A stretch of 64,000 nt of DNA from Nocardioides sp. GY 10127. Its GTDB lineage: Bacteria > Actinomycetota > Actinomycetes > Propionibacteriales > Nocardioidaceae. The stretch is from contig NZ_STGL01000005.1 in assembly GCF_004919085.1 (NCBI RefSeq), positions 434,001 to 498,000 on the forward strand. Direction: 5' to 3'. Made by a program: the position numbers and the translations under genes. The notes under the pieces are model-generated. The model made no database searches. It was not told the origin of the DNA and saw nothing but the letters and a program-made list of their open reading frames with translations. This document shows positions 34,881 through 42,641 of the stretch, in pieces (position 1 is the stretch's first letter; each line of letters starts with the position of its first letter).

Positions 34881-36137
34881 ATGTCCGCGACCCCCCACGA
34901 CCCGCACGACCAGCACGCCCGGCAGGACGACCAGCCCGAGGACCAGCGGCAGACGGAGGGCAGGCAGGCGGAGGGACGGCAGCAGGACGGCGGCGCCGGA
35001 CGCGGCGGGCCGCTCGCCGGGGTCCGGGTGGTCGAGGTCGCGGGGATCGGGCCCGGGCCGCACGCCTGCATGATCCTGGCCGACCTGGGGGCGGACGTGG
35101 TCCGGCTGGACCGGCCGCGGGGCCAGCTGTTCACCGGCGGCAGCCACGACCTGCTCAACCGCGGGCGGCCCAGCGTGGCGATCGACCTCAAGCACCCCGA
35201 GGCGTCCGCCCTCGTGCTGCGCCTGGTGGCCCGGGCCGACCTGCTCGTGGAGGGCATGCGGCCCGGGGTCGCCGAGCGCCTGGGGATCGGCCCGGCCGAC
35301 GCGCTCGCCGCGAACCCGCGCCTGGTCTACGGCCGGATGACCGGGTGGGGCCAGGACGGCCCGCTGGCCCAGCGCGCCGGGCACGACCTCACCTACGTCG
35401 CGCTCACCGGGGCGCTGGACGGCGCGGGGCAGGACCCGGCGCGCCCGCACTTCCCACGCAACCTGCTCGGCGACTTCGGCGGCGGGTCGACGTACCTGGT
35501 CATCGGCCTGCTGGCGGCGCTCACCCACGCCCGGGCCACGGGCCGCGGCCAGGTGGTGGACGCGGCGATCGTCGACGGTCTCGCCCACCTGGACTCCATG
35601 ACCCACGCCCTCGCCAACGGCGGGATCGACACCGCGCCGCGCGGGCAGAACCTGCTCGACGGCGGGGCCCCGTTCTACCGGCTCTACGAGACCGCGGACG
35701 GCCGGCACGTGGCGGTCGGCGCGCTCGAGCCCCCGTTCTTCGCGGCGCTGCTCGACGTCCTGGACGTGGCGGACGAGTGCCCGGACCAGGCGGACCTCGC
35801 CCGCTGGCCGGAGATGGTGGCGCTGTTCGCGCGGGTGATCGCCTCCCGCACCCGCGACGAGTGGGCGGCCGCGGCGGCGGACACGGACGCGTGCCTCGTC
35901 CCCGTCCTGTCCCGCGAGGAGGCGGCCCGGCACCCGCACCTGGCGGCGCGCGGGACGTTCCTGCCGGGGCCCGGCGGCCCGCAGCCCGCCCCGGCGCCCC
36001 GGTTCTCGCTCACCCCCGCGGGGCTCGGCAGCCCCCCGCCGGCCACCGTGGGCCAGGACACCGGGGCCGCGCTCGCCGCCTGGGGCGAGGAGGACGTCGC
36101 GGGCCTGCTCGCCCGCGGGGTGGTGCACCAGGCGTGA
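34881..36137 (+). CDS. CaiB/BaiF family III CoA-transferase (alpha-methylacyl-CoA racemase-like)
   Basis: 418 residues. Residues about 1-40 are a Gln/Asp/Arg-rich low-complexity leader unusual for the family. The core begins PLAGVRVVEVAGIGPGPHACMILADLGADV. AMACR-type features: GRMTGWGQDGPLAQRAGHDLTYVALTGAL with the catalytic His, LLGDFGGGSTY with the catalytic Asp, and the lack of the longer CaiB insertions. AMACR epimerises 2-methyl-branched acyl-CoAs so that beta-oxidation can proceed. That fits the fad genes and methyl-branched lipid genes elsewhere in the window, though there is no direct linkage. Confidence 0.88.
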   Translation: MSATPHDPHDQHARQDDQPEDQRQTEGRQAEGRQQDGGAGRGGPLAGVRVVEVAGIGPGPHACMILADLGADVVRLDRPRGQLFTGGSHDLLNRGRPSVAIDLKHPEASALVLRLVARADLLVEGMRPGVAERLGIGPADALAANPRLVYGRMTGWGQDGPLAQRAGHDLTYVALTGALDGAGQDPARPHFPRNLLGDFGGGSTYLVIGLLAALTHARATGRGQVVDAAIVDGLAHLDSMTHALANGGIDTAPRGQNLLDGGAPFYRLYETADGRHVAVGALEPPFFAALLDVLDVADECPDQADLARWPEMVALFARVIASRTRDEWAAAAADTDACLVPVLSREEAARHPHLAARGTFLPGPGGPQPAPAPRFSLTPAGLGSPPPATVGQDTGAALAAWGEEDVAGLLARGVVHQA

Positions 36138-36202
36138 CGGTCGGGCGCCACCGCCCACCGATCCGCCCTAATGAATATCTGTCAATAAGCCGGGATCCGC
36201 GC

Positions 36203-36208
36203 TACCGT
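36203..36208 (+). promoter_or_regulatory. -10 element TACCGT for EthA-like gene, with AT-rich patch upstream
   Basis: Followed by 6 nt and the ATG at 36215. The patch TAATGAATATCTGTCAATAA at 36169-36188 is strikingly AT-rich for this genome and covers the -35 region, so it may hold a regulator site. Confidence 0.55.
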
Positions 36209-36214
36209 CCCTGC

Positions 36215-37672
36215 ATGACCCCCTCCGATGCTCCCCTCGAGGACGTCGACGTCCTCGTGGTCGGCGCCGGCCTCTCCGGCATCGGCGCCGCCTGCCAGCT
36301 CGTCACCCGCCACCCCGGCAAGAGCGTCGCCGTGCTCGAGGCGCGCGCGACCAGCGGCGGCACCTGGGACCTCTTCCGGTACCCGGGCATCCGCTCCGAC
36401 TCCGACATGTTCACGTTCGGCTTCCGGTGGCGGCCGTGGCCCAGCGACACCGCGCTGGCCGACGGCCACCTCATCCTCGACTACCTGCGCACGGTGGCGC
36501 GCGAGCACGACGTCGAGCGGCTGATCCGCTACGACCACCGGGTCACCGAGGCGTCCTGGAGCAGCGCGGAGCAGCGCTGGACGGTGACGTACACCCACGA
36601 CGGCGTCGAGAAGCAGATCCGCTGCGGCCTGCTCTGGGGCTGCTCCGGCTACTACGACTACGAGCAGGGCCACGCGCCGGTCTTCCCGGGTGCGGAGGAC
36701 TTCGAGGGCGAGATCGTCCACCCCCAGTTCTGGCCCGAGGACCTCGACTACGCGGGCAAGAAGGTCGTCGTCATCGGCTCGGGCGCCACGGCCGTGACCC
36801 TCGTGCCGGCCATGGCGCCGACCGCGGGGCACGTCACGATGCTCCAGCGCTCGCCCACCTACGTCCTCTCCCGCCCGGGCCGCGACCCGTGGGGCAAGGC
36901 CCTGGCGCGGGTGCCCCAGAAGCTGCGGTTCCCGCTCGTGCGCTGGAAGAACATCCTCGTCCAGGTGGGCAGCTACCAGCTCTTCCAGCGGCGGCCCGAG
37001 TGGGGCCGCAGGCTCATCCGCACCGCCACCGAGCAGCAGCTCCAGGGCACGGGGCTCGACGTGGACACCCACTTCAAGCCGGACTACGACCCCTGGGACC
37101 AGCGGCTGTGCTTCGTCCCGGACTCCGACCTGTTCAAGGCGCTGCGCAGCGGCAAGGCGGACGTGGTCACCGAGCACATCGACACCTTCGACGCGACCGG
37201 CATCCGGCTGCGCAGCGGCGAGCACCTGGACGCGGACGTCATCGTCACCGCGACCGGGTTGAAGCTCAAGGCGTTCGGCGGCATCACGATGACGGTCGAC
37301 GGCGCCGAGGTGAAGGCGCACGAGACGATGGCCTACAAGGCGCTCATGCTCTCCGGCGTCCCCAACTTCGTCTTCACCATCGGCTACACGAACGCCTCCT
37401 GGACGCTCAAGGCCGACCTGGTCAGCGACTACGTGTGCCGGATGCTGTCGTACCTCGACGAGCACGGGCGGACCAGCTTCACCGCCCAGCGGGACCCGGA
37501 GGTCGGCGAGCGGCCGTTCATGGACTTCCGCTCCGGCTACGTCCTGCGGGCGCTGGACCACCTGCCCCGGCAGGGCGACCGCGCCCCCTGGATGCTCAAG
37601 CAGAACTACCTCACCGACCTGCGCACCATCCGGCACGACGACCTGGACGACGGGGTGCTCGCGTTCCGGTGA
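36215..37672 (+). CDS. ethA: EthA-like flavin monooxygenase (Baeyer-Villiger type)
   Basis: 485 residues, very like mycobacterial EthA by eye. FAD motif VVGAGLSGIG (about 15-24), GGTWDLFRYPGIRSDSDMFTFGFRWRPW, the BVMO fingerprint FEGEIVHPQFWP (about 163-174), NADPH motif VIGSGATAVTLVPAM (about 187) and the C-terminal NASWTLKADLVSDYVCRML. It inserts oxygen next to ketones or oxidises thioamides/sulfides using NADPH and O2. No TetR repressor is adjacent, unlike ethA-ethR. The natural substrate is unknown. Confidence 0.9.
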   Translation: MTPSDAPLEDVDVLVVGAGLSGIGAACQLVTRHPGKSVAVLEARATSGGTWDLFRYPGIRSDSDMFTFGFRWRPWPSDTALADGHLILDYLRTVAREHDVERLIRYDHRVTEASWSSAEQRWTVTYTHDGVEKQIRCGLLWGCSGYYDYEQGHAPVFPGAEDFEGEIVHPQFWPEDLDYAGKKVVVIGSGATAVTLVPAMAPTAGHVTMLQRSPTYVLSRPGRDPWGKALARVPQKLRFPLVRWKNILVQVGSYQLFQRRPEWGRRLIRTATEQQLQGTGLDVDTHFKPDYDPWDQRLCFVPDSDLFKALRSGKADVVTEHIDTFDATGIRLRSGEHLDADVIVTATGLKLKAFGGITMTVDGAEVKAHETMAYKALMLSGVPNFVFTIGYTNASWTLKADLVSDYVCRMLSYLDEHGRTSFTAQRDPEVGERPFMDFRSGYVLRALDHLPRQGDRAPWMLKQNYLTDLRTIRHDDLDDGVLAFR

Positions 37673-37771
37673 GGCGACCGGAAGGGTGAAACGACTCCGC
37701 TCCGACGCTGGTTCCCTGGAGGCATCAGGGCCCCGCAAGGGACCGTCTCGGACGAGGTGAAGGAGGCAGAC

Positions 37772-37966
37772 ATGTCCCTCAAGGACAAGATCTCGAACAA
37801 GGCCGAGGAGCTGCAGGGCAAGGGCAAGGAGTCCTACGGCAGCGCGACCGGCAACGAGGAGCTCCAGGCCGAGGGCCGGGGCGACCAGGCCTCCGCCGGC
37901 ATCAAGCAGGCCGGCGAGAAGGTCAAGGACGCCGCGGGCGACCTGAAGCGCACCTTCTCGAAGTGA
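37772..37966 (+). CDS. CsbD-family stress protein
   Basis: 64 residues, highly charged and helical: MSLKDKISNKAEELQGKGKES, then GQ/D-type CsbD repeat and a Lys-rich end. CsbD proteins are induced by general stress (SigB regulon in Bacillus); biochemical function unknown. The ATG at 37772 has AGGAGG 5 nt upstream. A hairpin follows the stop directly. Confidence 0.9.
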   Translation: MSLKDKISNKAEELQGKGKESYGSATGNEELQAEGRGDQASAGIKQAGEKVKDAAGDLKRTFSK

Positions 37967-37970
37967 GACC

Positions 37971-37988
37971 CGCGGGCCTCGGCCCGCG
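37971..37988 (+). terminator. Hairpin right after csbD-like gene
   Basis: CGCGGGCC/GGCCCGCG, starting 5 bp after the stop codon with a minimal loop. Confidence 0.6.
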
Positions 37989-38026
37989 CCGGTGAGGCGG
38001 AGTCACGCACACCCCTCACCCCCAGA

Positions 38027-38054
38027 CGAGCCGCCCGGGCGACCGGGCGGCTCG
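38027..38054 (+). terminator. 12-bp hairpin with GCGA tetraloop
   Basis: Perfect arms CGAGCCGCCCGG/CCGGGCGGCTCG (38027-38038, 38043-38054) capped by a stable GNRA-type loop, between csbD and the CPBP gene. Confidence 0.75.
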
Positions 38055-38102
38055 CCTGCATCCGTGACGACCACGATCGGCGAGACGTCCAGGAGGGGGA
38101 CC

Positions 38103-38798
38103 ATGAGCCAGCTCGTGCGCCGGAGCCTGTGGGACAAGGTCCCGCGAGACCACTGGGACTCCCCGCAGGTGCTGCGGCGACGCCAGGTCGTGGTGGCCGC
38201 CGTGGTGGTGCTCGGGGCCGTCGCGCTCGGGTTCCTGCTGCGCACCGAGCCCGGCTCGGGCGCGTTCTACGTCCTCACCCTCGTGCTCGCGGCGATCTGG
38301 ACGGCGGGGGCGTTCGTCTCCGGCCGGCTCCACCTCGGCCGGATCGGGCTGCGCGACCGGCTCGTGCGGCCCGTCCTCTCGCCGTTCGTGGTGGGGGTGG
38401 CGATGGTGGCGGTGTTCGTCGTCGGCGGGCTGGTGCTGCGCGAGGTGGACGCCTTCGCGCCGCTGGTCTCCGAGATCCGCTCGGTCCTCGACTACTCCAC
38501 CCAGGGCTCGCTGCCGGCGCTGGTCGCCGTGACGGCGGTCAACGGCATCGCCGAGGAGCTGTTCTTCCGTGGGGCCGCCTACGCGGCGGTGCCGACCCGG
38601 CCGGTCCTGGTCACGACGGTGGCCTACACGGCCGCCACCCTGGCGAGCGGCAACGTGATGCTCGCCTTCGCCGCCGTCCTGCTCGGGGTGGTGGTGGGCC
38701 TGGAGCGCCGGGCCTCCGGCGGCGTCCTCGCGCCGATCATCACGCACCTGACGTGGTCGCTCTCGATGCTGCTGATCCTGCCGCTGGTCTTCGCCTGA
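38103..38798 (+). CDS. CPBP-family intramembrane glutamic endopeptidase
   Basis: 231 residues with about six membrane helices. The CAAX-protease/bacteriocin-processing (Abi) motif 1, AEELFFRGAAY (about 161-171), is intact. The second and third motif region reads ITHLTWSLSMLLIL; the usual HxxxN is H-x-x-x-S, so the last residue differs. The cytoplasmic N-terminus is basic (VRRSLWDKVPRDHWD). Such proteins cleave or modify membrane peptides; the target is unknown. The ATG at 38103 follows AGGAGGGGG. Confidence 0.85.
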   Translation: MSQLVRRSLWDKVPRDHWDSPQVLRRRQVVVAAVVVLGAVALGFLLRTEPGSGAFYVLTLVLAAIWTAGAFVSGRLHLGRIGLRDRLVRPVLSPFVVGVAMVAVFVVGGLVLREVDAFAPLVSEIRSVLDYSTQGSLPALVAVTAVNGIAEELFFRGAAYAAVPTRPVLVTTVAYTAATLASGNVMLAFAAVLLGVVVGLERRASGGVLAPIITHLTWSLSMLLILPLVFA

Positions 38799-38935
38799 GC
38801 GAGCCGCCGGGACGTCCTTCCGGGCCTCCTGACGGGGTCCGCGGCTGAGCGCTCGATGAGGCCCGGTTGAGGCCCAGTTGAAGTCCGGATGAGTGCGCCA
38901 TGAAGATCCCAGGTCAGGCGCGGGGGCCCGTGACA

Positions 38936-38948
38936 ACTGTCGAACAGT
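38936..38948. promoter_or_regulatory. ACTGT-CGA-ACAGT dyad
   Basis: Perfect 5-bp arms, about 110 bp before cydA. The segment AACTGTCGAAC recurs at 7763-7773 upstream of the DUF1800 gene. Function unknown. Confidence 0.35.
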
Positions 38949-38997
38949 CACACCTCAGAACGAGCCGACTGACAGGGTCACCTGGGACTTCTGCACC

Positions 38998-39015
38998 TTG
39001 TGAGAACTTTCACGA
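38998..39015. promoter_or_regulatory. Rex-type operator before cydAB
   Basis: TTGTGAG-AACT-TTCACGA: each half matches the Rex consensus TTGTGAA(N4)TTCACAA at 6 of 7 positions. It ends 28 bp before the cydA -10 hexamer, so it overlaps or abuts the -35 region. Rex senses NADH/NAD and represses cyd operons in Streptomyces; the same logic is inferred here. Confidence 0.7.
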
Positions 39016-39043
39016 AGTCTCGGGAACGTCCGGACCACGTGTC

Positions 39044-39049
39044 TAGCCT
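39044..39049 (+). promoter_or_regulatory. -10 element TAGCCT for cydA, leaderless
   Basis: Followed by 6 nt and the GTG at 39056. Confidence 0.6.
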
Positions 39050-39055
39050 GGGGCC

Positions 39056-40585
39056 GTGAACCCCCTGCTCGACACCGCTGTCGGGAGCCTCGGCACCTCC
39101 CTCTCGTCCTCGCTGACGTCCTCCCTGACGTCCTCGTTGGCCTCCTCCGTCACGACGCTGACGGCCACCCCCGCCGGCCTCCTGCCGGCCCGGGAGCAGA
39201 TGGCCCTCTCGCTCGGCTGGCACATCGTCCTGGCCTGCTTCGGCGTCGCCTTCCCGACGATCATCTTCGCGATGCACTGGCGGGGCGTGTACCGCCAGGA
39301 CGAGGGCGCGATGCGCCTGGCCCGGCGCTGGTCCAAGGTCTCGGCGGTGCTGTTCGCCATCGGCGCCGTCTCCGGCACGGTGCTCAGCTTCGAGATGGGC
39401 CTGCTGTGGCCGGGCCTCATGGGCACCTTCGGGGACGTGATCGGCCTGCCGTTCGCGTTCGAGGGGCTCGCGTTCTTCCTCGAGGCCATCTTCATCGGCC
39501 TCTACCTCTACGGCTGGGACCGGATGCCGCCCAAGCGGCACCTGTACTTCCTCGTGCCGATGGGGATCACCGGCATCTTCGGCACGTTCTGCGTCATCGC
39601 GGTCAACGCCTGGATGAACGACCCGACGGGCTTCACCTACGTGGACGGCGTGGTGAGCGACGTCCAGCCGTGGGCGGCGTTCCTCAACGACCGCGTGTGG
39701 ATGATGTTCGCCCACATGTGGGTCGCCGCGTTCATGGTCACCGGGTTCATGGTCGCCGCCGTCTACGCCCGCGGCCTGCTCAAGGGCCGCCGCGACCGGC
39801 ACCACCGGCTCGGCTTCTCCGTCGCCATGGTCTTCGCCAGCATCGCCGCGATCCTGCAGCCGGTCGTCGGGCACTTCCTCGGCACCGACCTCGCGGAGAT
39901 CCAGCCCGCGAAGCTGGCCGCCATGGAGCTGGCGCTCACCACCACGGACGGGGCCAGCCCCGAGCGGCTGGGCGGCATCGCGATCAACGGCCACGTCTAC
40001 GGCGCCATCGACATCCCCTACCTCGGCTCGCTCATCGCCGAGGAGTCCCTCACCAAGCCGGTGACCGGCCTCGACCAGATCGCCGCCGCCGACCAGCCCC
40101 CGGTGAACCTCGTCCACCTCTCCTTCCAGACGATGATCGGGATCGGCTTCCTGCTCGCCTTCGTCGTCCTCGTCTACTGGTTCGCCCGCTGGCGGAAGTT
40201 CGACCTGCTCTCGGTCGAGACCCGCCGCAGCAAGGTGTTCCTCTGGCTGATGGTCGCCTCCGGGCCGCTCACCATGGTCGCGATGTGGGCCGGCTGGATC
40301 ACCACCGAGGTCGGGCGCCAGCCGTGGATCGTCTACGGGGTCATGCGCACCACCGAGGCCGCCGGCTCCAACTCCGGTCTGTGGTGGCTCTACGGCGCCT
40401 CCGTCGTCCTCTACTTCGGCATGACGATCGGCGCGGTCTACGTCCTGCGCTCGATGGCCAAGCGGTGGCGCCGCGGCGAGGAGGAGCTGCCCAGCCCCTA
40501 CGGCCCTGAGCCGTCGCTGGTCGAGGCTGCCGAGGCCGCCCACTCCGGTCCCGGCGAGGGCGCGGGCGAGGGCGGGGACCGATGA
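39056..40585 (+). CDS. cydA: Cytochrome bd ubiquinol/menaquinol oxidase subunit I
   Basis: 509 residues. Oxidises quinol and reduces O2 with high affinity, without proton pumping. Nine or so membrane helices. Heme b595 ligand His 56 in LGWHIVLACFG; the b558 His in MMFAHMWVAAFMVTGF; the GRQPW motif at TEVGRQPWIVYGVM near residue 425. Before the core there is a 35-residue Ser/Thr/Leu repeat extension (SSLTSSLTSSLASS), coded by a near-perfect 15-bp DNA repeat, absent from most CydA. The leaderless GTG supports that it is translated. cydB overlaps by ATGA. Confidence 0.95.
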   Translation: MNPLLDTAVGSLGTSLSSSLTSSLTSSLASSVTTLTATPAGLLPAREQMALSLGWHIVLACFGVAFPTIIFAMHWRGVYRQDEGAMRLARRWSKVSAVLFAIGAVSGTVLSFEMGLLWPGLMGTFGDVIGLPFAFEGLAFFLEAIFIGLYLYGWDRMPPKRHLYFLVPMGITGIFGTFCVIAVNAWMNDPTGFTYVDGVVSDVQPWAAFLNDRVWMMFAHMWVAAFMVTGFMVAAVYARGLLKGRRDRHHRLGFSVAMVFASIAAILQPVVGHFLGTDLAEIQPAKLAAMELALTTTDGASPERLGGIAINGHVYGAIDIPYLGSLIAEESLTKPVTGLDQIAAADQPPVNLVHLSFQTMIGIGFLLAFVVLVYWFARWRKFDLLSVETRRSKVFLWLMVASGPLTMVAMWAGWITTEVGRQPWIVYGVMRTTEAAGSNSGLWWLYGASVVLYFGMTIGAVYVLRSMAKRWRRGEEELPSPYGPEPSLVEAAEAAHSGPGEGAGEGGDR

Positions 40586-41589
40586 GCCTCGTCGTCGTCA
40601 TCGCGGCCGCGCTGTTCGTCGGCGTCCTGGCCTACGCGGTGCTGGGCGGGGCCGACTTCGGCTCCGGCTTCTTCGACCTCACCGCCGGCGGCTCGCGCTC
40701 CGGCGCCGCGATCCGCCGCCAGGTCGACCACTCCATCGGCCCGGTGTGGGAGGCCAACCACGTCTGGCTGATCTACGTGATGGTCGTGTGGTGGACGGCG
40801 TTTCCGCACTCCTTCGAGCCGGCCATGCGCACCCTCATCGTGCCGATGTTCCTGGCCGTCGGGGGCATCGTGCTGCGCGGCTCCGCGTTCGCCTTCCGCA
40901 AGTACGCCGAGAGCCTGGCCGCGGCACGGTTCTTCGGTGCCGTCTTCGCGGTCTCCTCCGTCATCACGCCGTTCTTCCTCGGCTGCGTCGCCGGCGCGAT
41001 CGCCTCGGGCCGCGTGCCCGCCGAGGGCCGCGGCGGCGTGTGGTCGTCGTGGCTCGGCCCCACCTCGATCGTGGGCGGGCTCGTCGCGATCGGCACCTGC
41101 GCCTTCCTGGCCGGCGTCTTCCTCGTCTCGGACGCCGGCCGCGGACCCGACCGCGCGCTCGCCGAGTCCCTGCGCCGCCGCACCCTCGTGGTCGGCCTGG
41201 GCACGGGGGCGGTCGTCCTCGCCGGGCTGGCCCCGCTGCACTCCGACGCGCCGACCCTGTGGGCCGGGCTGACCGGCCGGGCGCTGCCCATCGTGATCGC
41301 CTCGGCCGTCTTCGGCACCGCCACCGTCGTGCTCGTCTGGCTGCGGCGGTCGTCGTGGGCGCGGTGGACCGCCGTCGCCGCGGTCGTCGCCGTCGTCTCG
41401 GCGTGGGGCATGGGCCAGTACCCCTGGTTCCTCGTCGACCAGATGACCCTCGACCAGGCCGCGGGCGCCACCGCGACCCTCGAGGCGCTGCTCGTCGCCG
41501 TCGCGCTGGCGGTGCTGCTCGTGCTGCCCTCGCTCATCTACCTGCTCGTCATGGCCCAGCGGTGGCAGGCCGAGGAGGAGCACGCCTGA
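40582..41589 (+). CDS. cydB: Cytochrome bd oxidase subunit II
   Basis: 335 residues, eight or more membrane helices. CydB signatures: YAVLGGADFGSGFFDL (about 18-33), IGPVWEANHVWLIY (about 51-64), FPHSFEPAMRTL and FRKYAE. Partner of CydA in the membrane heterodimer. The start overlaps the cydA stop (ATGA). The cydCD heme/thiol exporter genes, often downstream in actinobacteria, are absent here. The gene ends just before a minisatellite. Confidence 0.94.
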   Translation: MSLVVVIAAALFVGVLAYAVLGGADFGSGFFDLTAGGSRSGAAIRRQVDHSIGPVWEANHVWLIYVMVVWWTAFPHSFEPAMRTLIVPMFLAVGGIVLRGSAFAFRKYAESLAAARFFGAVFAVSSVITPFFLGCVAGAIASGRVPAEGRGGVWSSWLGPTSIVGGLVAIGTCAFLAGVFLVSDAGRGPDRALAESLRRRTLVVGLGTGAVVLAGLAPLHSDAPTLWAGLTGRALPIVIASAVFGTATVVLVWLRRSSWARWTAVAAVVAVVSAWGMGQYPWFLVDQMTLDQAAGATATLEALLVAVALAVLLVLPSLIYLLVMAQRWQAEEEHA

Positions 41590-41604
41590 CGGTCAGGCGC
41601 TGCT

Positions 41605-41682
41605 CGGCCCGGCTCGGCTCGGCCCGGCTCAGCGCGGCCCGGTTCAACTCGGCCCGGCTCAACTCGGCCCGGCTCAGCTCGC
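41605..41682. repeat. 15-bp minisatellite at the convergent end of cydB
   Basis: About five degenerate copies of GGCTCAACTCGGCCC (plus strand). The stop codon of the minus-strand NmrA-like gene (41674-41676) lies in the last copy. The repeat fills the gap between the two convergent genes and replaces an ordinary terminator hairpin. Confidence 0.85.
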
Positions 41683-42576
41683 GGCGGGGGCGGCGTCCTC
41701 GGCGACGGCCCGGCGCACGGCCTCGGCGTACGTCATCGGCTCGAACGGCACGACCTCGCGGATGGCGGGGTCGGTGACGAGCACCTCGGTGCCCATCGAC
41801 TCGATCAGGTTGCCGGCGGTCGTCGCGTCCACGCCGGTGACGAGGCGGATCCACCACTCCGAGAGCATCGGGGTGCCGACGGGCACCTCGAGGATGGGCG
41901 TGCGGCGGCCGTTGAGCACGAGCGCGGCCTCCTGGAGCATCCCGGTGTAGGACAGCTGGTCGGCGCCGCCGATCTCGAACGTGCGGCCCAGCGCGGCCTC
42001 GTTGCCGACCACGCCGGCGAGGTAGCGGACGACGTCCTCGATGGCGATGGGCTGCGTGCGGGTGGCCGCCCACTTCGGCACGACCATCGCGGGCAGGTGC
42101 TTGACGAGCTGGCGGGTCATCTCCCAGGAGACGCCCCCGGCGCCCACGACGATGGCGGCGCGCAGGACGGTGACGGGCACGCCGTTGAGGCCGAGCAGGT
42201 GCTCGACCTCGCGGCGCGAGCGCAGGTGCGGCGAGAGGGACTCGCCGTCGGCCCCGAGGCCGCCGAGGTAGACGATCTGGTCGACGCCGGCGGCCGCGGC
42301 GGCCAGCCCGAAGTCCCGGGCGGCGGCCGCGTCCTTGTTCTCGAAGTCGTTGTCGTCGAGGGAGTGGACGAGGTAGACCGCGACGTCGACGCCGTCCATC
42401 GGCTCGGCCAGGGAGCCGGGGTCGAAGACGTCCCCGAACACCGCCTCGCCGGGCCCGTCGTAGGTCTCGGGGTGCCGCGTCATCGCCTTCACCCGGTGCC
42501 CGGCCTCGAGCAGCGCGGGCACGAGCCGGCGGCCGACGAACCCGCTGGCGCCGGTCACGAGGACGGTACGACTCAT
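41674..42576 (-). CDS. NAD(P)-binding NmrA/atypical SDR protein
   Basis: 300 residues. Rossmann motif TGASGFVGRRLVPALLEAGH (about 7-26), DVFDPGSLAEPMDGVD, YLVHSLDDNDFENKDAAAARDFG and YLGGLGADGESLSPHLRSR typify the atypical-SDR group found in quinone-reductase or complex-I-assembly-like proteins; the Tyr-x-x-x-Lys of classical SDRs is not evident. Role unknown: redox sensing, or reduction of a membrane-linked substrate. The ATG at 42576 rather than the GTG at 42585 is chosen because TACCGT ends 7 nt before it. Confidence 0.85.
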   Translation of the reverse strand: MSRTVLVTGASGFVGRRLVPALLEAGHRVKAMTRHPETYDGPGEAVFGDVFDPGSLAEPMDGVDVAVYLVHSLDDNDFENKDAAAARDFGLAAAAAGVDQIVYLGGLGADGESLSPHLRSRREVEHLLGLNGVPVTVLRAAIVVGAGGVSWEMTRQLVKHLPAMVVPKWAATRTQPIAIEDVVRYLAGVVGNEAALGRTFEIGGADQLSYTGMLQEAALVLNGRRTPILEVPVGTPMLSEWWIRLVTGVDATTAGNLIESMGTEVLVTDPAIREVVPFEPMTYAEAVRRAVAEDAAPAAS

Positions 42577-42583
42577 GCGGATC

Positions 42584-42589
42584 ACGGTA
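42584..42589 (-). promoter_or_regulatory. -10 element TACCGT for NmrA-like gene, leaderless
   Basis: Minus strand, 7 nt before the ATG at 42576. It decides the start. Confidence 0.55.
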
Positions 42590-42641
42590 GGCAGGCGGCC
42601 GGGCCCGCCTGCTCACCCGACCGCGCACACCCCGGCCGGGC

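Noticed and set aside
41605..41682. Possible CRISPR-like repeat array
   Set aside because: Units are adjacent 15-mers with no spacers, and there are no cas genes. It is a minisatellite.
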